Shown piece after piece: positions 16,143-19,938 of a stretch of 19,938 nucleotides of DNA. The translations under genes and the position numbers were made by a program. Below the pieces are notes generated by a model. It was not told the origin of the DNA. It saw only the letters and a program-made list of their open reading frames with translations, and made no database searches. Position 1 is the first letter of the stretch. Every line of letters begins with the position of its first letter. Source of the DNA: CBFIDA01 sp965661085. Lineage in GTDB: Bacteria; Pseudomonadota; Gammaproteobacteria; Comchoanobacterales; Comchoanobacteraceae. The DNA is taken from the NCBI GenBank assembly GCA_965661085.1, contig CBFIDA010000017.1, forward strand, positions 1 through 19,938, read 5' to 3'.

Positions 16143-17432
16143 TCAAGGCTGACCGATGGTGGCCAATGATGACACACGCTTAAACACTGCATTGTTGCCC
16201 AGCGTTGCTTCGATGCGCAGCAATCTGTTGTACTTGGCCATACGTTCTGAGCGACACAAGCCGCCGGTTTTAATGAGACCAGCATGGGTCGCAACGGCAA
16301 GGTCTGCAATGAATGTGTCTTCGGTCTCGCCAGATCGATGAGAAATGACCGTGTTGAACTGATTCTTTTGCGCCAATGCAATGGTCATCAGCGTTTCCGT
16401 CAACGTACCAACCTGGTTGGGTTTCACAAGAACACTGTTGGCCATTTTCTGATCAATGCCATGCTGCAAGCGTTTTTGTTGTGTGACAAAAACGTCATCA
16501 CCCACCAGCATGACTTCACGGCCCAGGGCCTCAGTCAACTGAGCCCAGCCATCGTGATCTTTTTCAGACATGGCATCCTCCAAAGACAAAATTGGAAAGT
16601 CTGTTAGCCATTCTGCCATGAGGTCAATCCATCCCTCCATGCTGTATGTTTTCTTTTCATGAGCCAAGTGATAACAACCGTCTTTATAAAAATCACTGCT
16701 TGCCAGGTCTAGAGCCAAATACATGTCCTCACCAGGAATGTAGTTGGCCTTTTCAATGGCTCGCATGATCCAAGTCATCGCCTCTCGGTTGCTTTTTAAA
16801 TGTGGTGCAAAACCACCCTCATCGCCAACAGCTGTGTGATGGCCTGCTTCTCGAAGTATGTGCTTCAGTGCATGGAACACTTCTGTGCTGGCACGCATGG
16901 CTTCAGAGAATGAAGCAAATCCAGTGGGCACAATCATGAACTCTTGCACATCGAGCCCATTGTTTGCATGCTGCCCACCATTGATGACGTTGATCATCGG
17001 GGTCGGCAATATGTTGGCCTGCTGGCCACCCAGATAACCAAACAAATCCACACCATGATGGTTGGCGGCAGTGCGTGCAGCAGCGAGGGAAACCGCCAGT
17101 ATGGCGTTGGCACCCAGTTTTTGTTTTTGTTCTGTGCCATCCAAAGCCAACATGCACTGATCGATGTCATGTTGTTCGTCGACATGCATGCCCACAATCT
17201 TAGGGCCAATCACTTGTTCAATGTGTTCAACAGCCTTTAGAACGCCACGGCCACCGTATTTGGAGGAGTCTGCGTCTCTGAGTTCGCATGCCTCAAACAC
17301 ACCTGTCGAAGCACCAGATGGCACAGAAGCCATACCACATGTACCATCATCCAGGGTGATGAGACACTCTGTGGTTGGAAAACCGCGAGAATCAAAAATT
17401 TGACGGCCTTGAACTTTTTGAATGATTGCCAT
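16143..17432 (-). CDS. eno: enolase
   Basis: Interconverts 2-phosphoglycerate and phosphoenolpyruvate in glycolysis; in many bacteria it also belongs to the RNA degradosome. 429 aa, the standard length. Seen: SVPSGASTGVFEACELRD (37-54), His155 in NGGQHANNGLDVQEF, Glu205 in GDEGGFAP, magnesium ligands Asp242, Glu285 (SLEDAM) and Asp312 (VGDDVFVT), catalytic Lys337 (LVKPNQ), SHRSGETED (364-372) and Lys388 (IKTGG). All active-site residues are present. ATG 17432, 11 nt after the kdsA stop, with AGG seven nt further upstream. PEP made here is a KdsA substrate. 17 His in 429 residues is high for the family. Very secure. Confidence 0.98.
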   Translation of the reverse strand: MAIIQKVQGRQIFDSRGFPTTECLITLDDGTCGMASVPSGASTGVFEACELRDADSSKYGGRGVLKAVEHIEQVIGPKIVGMHVDEQHDIDQCMLALDGTEQKQKLGANAILAVSLAAARTAANHHGVDLFGYLGGQQANILPTPMINVINGGQHANNGLDVQEFMIVPTGFASFSEAMRASTEVFHALKHILREAGHHTAVGDEGGFAPHLKSNREAMTWIMRAIEKANYIPGEDMYLALDLASSDFYKDGCYHLAHEKKTYSMEGWIDLMAEWLTDFPILSLEDAMSEKDHDGWAQLTEALGREVMLVGDDVFVTQQKRLQHGIDQKMANSVLVKPNQVGTLTETLMTIALAQKNQFNTVISHRSGETEDTFIADLAVATHAGLIKTGGLCRSERMAKYNRLLRIEATLGNNAVFKRVSSLATIGQP

Positions 17433-17443
17433 AATACTGCCTG

Positions 17444-18265
17444 TTATGTGGATGCGGGTGACTCTGAAACCACACGATGAATGTCAAGCAACGACCTCAA
17501 CAATGATGCCACATCTTTCAAAGCCACCGCGTTGGGACCGTCACTCAATGCCACATCCGGATTTGGATGTGTTTCTAAAAAGACACCCTGAATGCCAACT
17601 GCCACTGCAGCACGCATCAAAACCGACACCATAGATCGATCACCGCCTGTCGCACCACCAAGGGCACCAGGTTTTTGAACCGCATGAGTGCCATCAAAAA
17701 TAACAGGATAACCCAAATCTTGCATCCACTTCAACCCACGCATGTCGACCACCAACTGACCGTAACCAAACGATGTGCCCCGCTCACACAGAAGAATGTT
17801 TGTGTTGCCCGTTGATGCAACCTTTTCAGCAGCATACCGCATGTCGTGTGGCGCGACAAATTGGCCCTTTTTGATTTGAATGATGCGATTGGTCTCACCA
17901 GCTGCAACCAAGATGTCGGTTTGTCGACATAAAAAAGCTGGAATTTGAATGATGTCGGCAACTTCTGCGGCCGCAGCCACTTGTTCGACAGCATGCACGT
18001 CGGTGATGATTGGCAAACCTGTTTCTGCTTTAACCTTTTGAAGGGCCTGTAAGCCTGCCTCAATCCCAATACCGCGAAAAGCGTCGATGGATGAGCGATT
18101 GGCTTTGTCATAGGATGCTTTAAAAATCAAACGCACATGCAACGTTTCCGCAAGATCGGCCAAAACATGGGCCATATCAAGCAACATGGCTTCAGACTCA
18201 ATCACACATGGTCCAGCCATGACACAAAGATTTGGGCCTTTAAAATCATCCATCAAGATAGACAT
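17444..18265 (-). CDS. kdsA: 3-deoxy-8-phosphooctulonate synthase (Kdo-8-P synthase), metal-dependent type
   Basis: Condenses PEP with arabinose-5-phosphate to Kdo-8-phosphate for the LPS inner core; cytosolic. 273 aa from ATG 18265, chosen because AGGAGG lies 6 nt upstream; this start sits inside pyrG (13-bp overlap). A second ATG at 18253 shares its A with the pyrG stop and is possible. Motifs: FKASYDKANRSS (49-60), ITDVH, QIPAFLCRQTD, ERGTSFGYG, and THAVQKPGALGGATGGDR. The AGPCVIES loop has Cys20 where E. coli KdsA has Asn. With His194, Glu231 and Asp242 this is the metal-site set of the metallo class (A. aeolicus type). The SDG motif (241-243) agrees, since the metal-free class has CDG there. 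Very secure for function, good for class. Confidence 0.97.
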   Translation of the reverse strand: MSILMDDFKGPNLCVMAGPCVIESEAMLLDMAHVLADLAETLHVRLIFKASYDKANRSSIDAFRGIGIEAGLQALQKVKAETGLPIITDVHAVEQVAAAAEVADIIQIPAFLCRQTDILVAAGETNRIIQIKKGQFVAPHDMRYAAEKVASTGNTNILLCERGTSFGYGQLVVDMRGLKWMQDLGYPVIFDGTHAVQKPGALGGATGGDRSMVSVLMRAAVAVGIQGVFLETHPNPDVALSDGPNAVALKDVASLLRSLLDIHRVVSESPAST

Positions 18266-19929
18266 TGACGACCTCCTATCGCACACGATGCTGCGCTCTG
18301 GTTGTGTCGTCCAGCAAAAGCAGCTTCAACAAACGCCACAAACAACGGGTGTGCATTTCTTGGGCTCGACGTGAATTCTGGATGAAATTGACAGGCGAGA
18401 AACCATGGATGGTCTGCCAACTCAACCGCTTCCACCAAACCATCTTGTGCTGACACCGCCGCCACAACCATGCCTTGCGTTTCGATATGCTGAATGTAGG
18501 TTGGATTCATTTCATAGCGATGTCGATGACGCTCTGTCAATTGGGTGCTTTGATAAATGTGTGCAAACTTGGTGTCTGGCTTGATGTCAGCAAGTTGGTT
18601 GCCCAATCGCATTGTGCCACCTTTTTGGCCTGTATTGGAGGCTTGTTTTTTGGCACCTGTTTTGTTGCAGGTCCATTCGGTGATCATGGCGATGATGGGG
18701 TGTGGGGTGCTGGTTGAAAATTCGGTACTGTTTGCATCGTCAAGGCCGCACACATGACGCGCAAATTCGACAACTGCCAACTGCATCCCAAGACAGATGC
18801 CTAAGAACGGAATACCTTGTGTACGCGCATACGTGATGGCATGTATTTTCCCTTCAACACCTCGGTCACCAAAGCCGCCTGGTACCAATATGGCATCTGC
18901 ACCCTGCATATGCTCCTGCACATTGGTTTCATCCAGCGTATCTGCCTCGATATAACGAATGTCAACTCGAACCTGTGTGCGTATGCCTGCATGCACCAGT
19001 GCTTCATTCAAAGATTTATAGGCATCCGTAAGATCCGTATATTTACCGACCATGGCGATGGTGACGCTCTCCGATGGTTGACGCTGTAATTCAACAACAT
19101 GTTGCCAATCAGACAAGTCGGCCTCGTAACCCTCCATGCCAAACTGCTGACAAATGCGATGATGCACTTGTGCCGCATGAAGCAAAAGCGGAATGCTGTA
19201 AATGCTTTCAACATCGGGCAATGCAATCACATCCTCTTCTTCGACATTGGTGAACAATGCGATCTTTCTTTTCTGATGCAAAGAAAGTGGCCGCGTTGAA
19301 CGACACATCAACATGTCGGGTTGAATACCAATGGATCGGAGTTCCTTGACCGAATGTTGTGTGGGTTTCGTTTTCATTTCACCACTGGATTGAATGTACG
19401 GCACCAACGTTAAGTGCACAAAATAAGCACTCTTGGCACCAAGCTCAATACGCATTTGTCGAATGGCCTCTAAGAAAGGCAACGACTCAATGTCTCCCAC
19501 CGTACCACCAATTTCTACGAGCAACACATCAAAGCCTTCGCCAGCACGATAGATGACATGTTTGATTTGATCGGTGATGTGTGGAATCACTTGAACCGTG
19601 GCACCTAAGAAATCGCCCTGACGTTCACGCGCGAGCACATCTGAATAAATTTGCCCACACGTGACATTGTTGATTTTAGACAGCGGATGGTGCACAAATC
19701 GTTCATAATGCCCAATATCCAAATCGGTTTCTCGGCCATCGGCGGTGACAAAAACCTCACCATGCTGCAATGGATTCATGGTGCCAGGATCGACATTGAG
19801 ATAAGGATCCAGTTTCAGAAAGCTGATGCGATGACCAAAGGATTCAAACAATGCCCCCAATGAAGCTGCAGCGATCCCCTTCCCCAACGAAGAAAGGACA
19901 CCACCCGTCACAAACACGTATTTTGTCAC
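18253..19929 (-). CDS. pyrG: CTP synthase
   Basis: Makes CTP from UTP, ATP and glutamine. 558 aa, full length. N-terminal synthetase domain with KYVFVTGGVLSSLGKGI (3-19), LDPYLNVDPGTMNP, and EIGGTVGDIES. C-terminal class I glutamine amidotransferase with VPGGFGDRG, nucleophile Cys379 (GICLGMQ), GGTMRLG, and His516/Glu518 (FHPEF). The start is GTG at 19929; an AGG six nt before it is at the very edge of the window, and a second GTG six nt upstream is also in frame. The promoter and anything upstream are outside. The last codons carry the kdsA ribosome site. First visible gene of the leftward operon; CTP also activates Kdo downstream of KdsA. Confidence 0.97.
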   Translation of the reverse strand: MTKYVFVTGGVLSSLGKGIAAASLGALFESFGHRISFLKLDPYLNVDPGTMNPLQHGEVFVTADGRETDLDIGHYERFVHHPLSKINNVTCGQIYSDVLARERQGDFLGATVQVIPHITDQIKHVIYRAGEGFDVLLVEIGGTVGDIESLPFLEAIRQMRIELGAKSAYFVHLTLVPYIQSSGEMKTKPTQHSVKELRSIGIQPDMLMCRSTRPLSLHQKRKIALFTNVEEEDVIALPDVESIYSIPLLLHAAQVHHRICQQFGMEGYEADLSDWQHVVELQRQPSESVTIAMVGKYTDLTDAYKSLNEALVHAGIRTQVRVDIRYIEADTLDETNVQEHMQGADAILVPGGFGDRGVEGKIHAITYARTQGIPFLGICLGMQLAVVEFARHVCGLDDANSTEFSTSTPHPIIAMITEWTCNKTGAKKQASNTGQKGGTMRLGNQLADIKPDTKFAHIYQSTQLTERHRHRYEMNPTYIQHIETQGMVVAAVSAQDGLVEAVELADHPWFLACQFHPEFTSSPRNAHPLFVAFVEAAFAGRHNQSAASCAIGGRQCLS

Positions 19930-19938
19930 ACACCACCT

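Noticed and set aside
16136..16381. Upstream extension of FtsB into eno
   Set aside because: It is antiframe to nothing but simply the +1 shadow of the conserved enolase C-terminus; the ATG at 16135 gives the normal 103-aa FtsB.
1..19938. CRISPR arrays, insertion sequences, tRNA or rRNA genes
   Set aside because: No regularly spaced repeats, transposase-like frames, terminal inverted repeats or cloverleaf/T-loop signatures were seen.

Overview
The window (about 20 kb, no RNA genes, no mobile elements) looks like the chromosome of a Gram-negative gammaproteobacterium. Reasons: an E. coli-type NADP isocitrate dehydrogenase whose key residues keep exact E. coli numbering; icd lying next to mnmA; the pyrG-kdsA-eno-ftsB cluster; Kdo synthesis (an LPS precursor); and an AddAB double-strand-break repair pair in the place many relatives fill with RecBCD. 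From memory, Coxiella (Legionellales) also uses AddAB, so that order is a reasonable guess but not proven. The proteins are unusually rich in histidine (AddB 64 of 832 residues, Mfd 57 of 1118, enolase 17 of 429, counted by hand).

Layout. 1-1203 (-): icd, lacking about its last 15 codons at the window edge. 1204-1392: compact divergent promoter region. 1393-2475 (+): mnmA. 2456-4044 (-): two six-helix membrane proteins in a tight operon, possibly diverged tandem copies. 4045-4418: non-coding, with the likely mfd promoter. 4419-7775 (+): mfd. 7776-8089: AT-rich non-coding stretch with an inverted pair of DnaA boxes, T-tracts and inverted repeats. 8090-13817 (+): addB-addA, overlapping by 20 bp. 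13809-14408 (-): folE. 14409-14504: divergent promoter region with a palindrome. 14505-15032 (+): small exported protein, possibly CsiV-like. 15021-19929 (-): pyrG-kdsA-eno-ftsB-SDR, one tightly packed operon read leftwards.

How the genes relate. The right-hand operon joins CTP synthesis (PyrG), Kdo-8-phosphate synthesis (KdsA), glycolytic PEP production (Eno, and PEP is a KdsA substrate) and cell division (FtsB). CTP is needed to activate Kdo. The central block is DNA repair: Mfd couples stalled RNA polymerase to excision repair, and AddAB resects broken ends for recombination. All three convergent gene junctions overlap at their 3' ends, and I see no clear intrinsic terminator in the window.

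I see no clear undescribed system. The best leads are the DnaA-box region between mfd and addB, the histidine-rich composition, the membrane-protein pair, and the small exported protein with its palindromic promoter.
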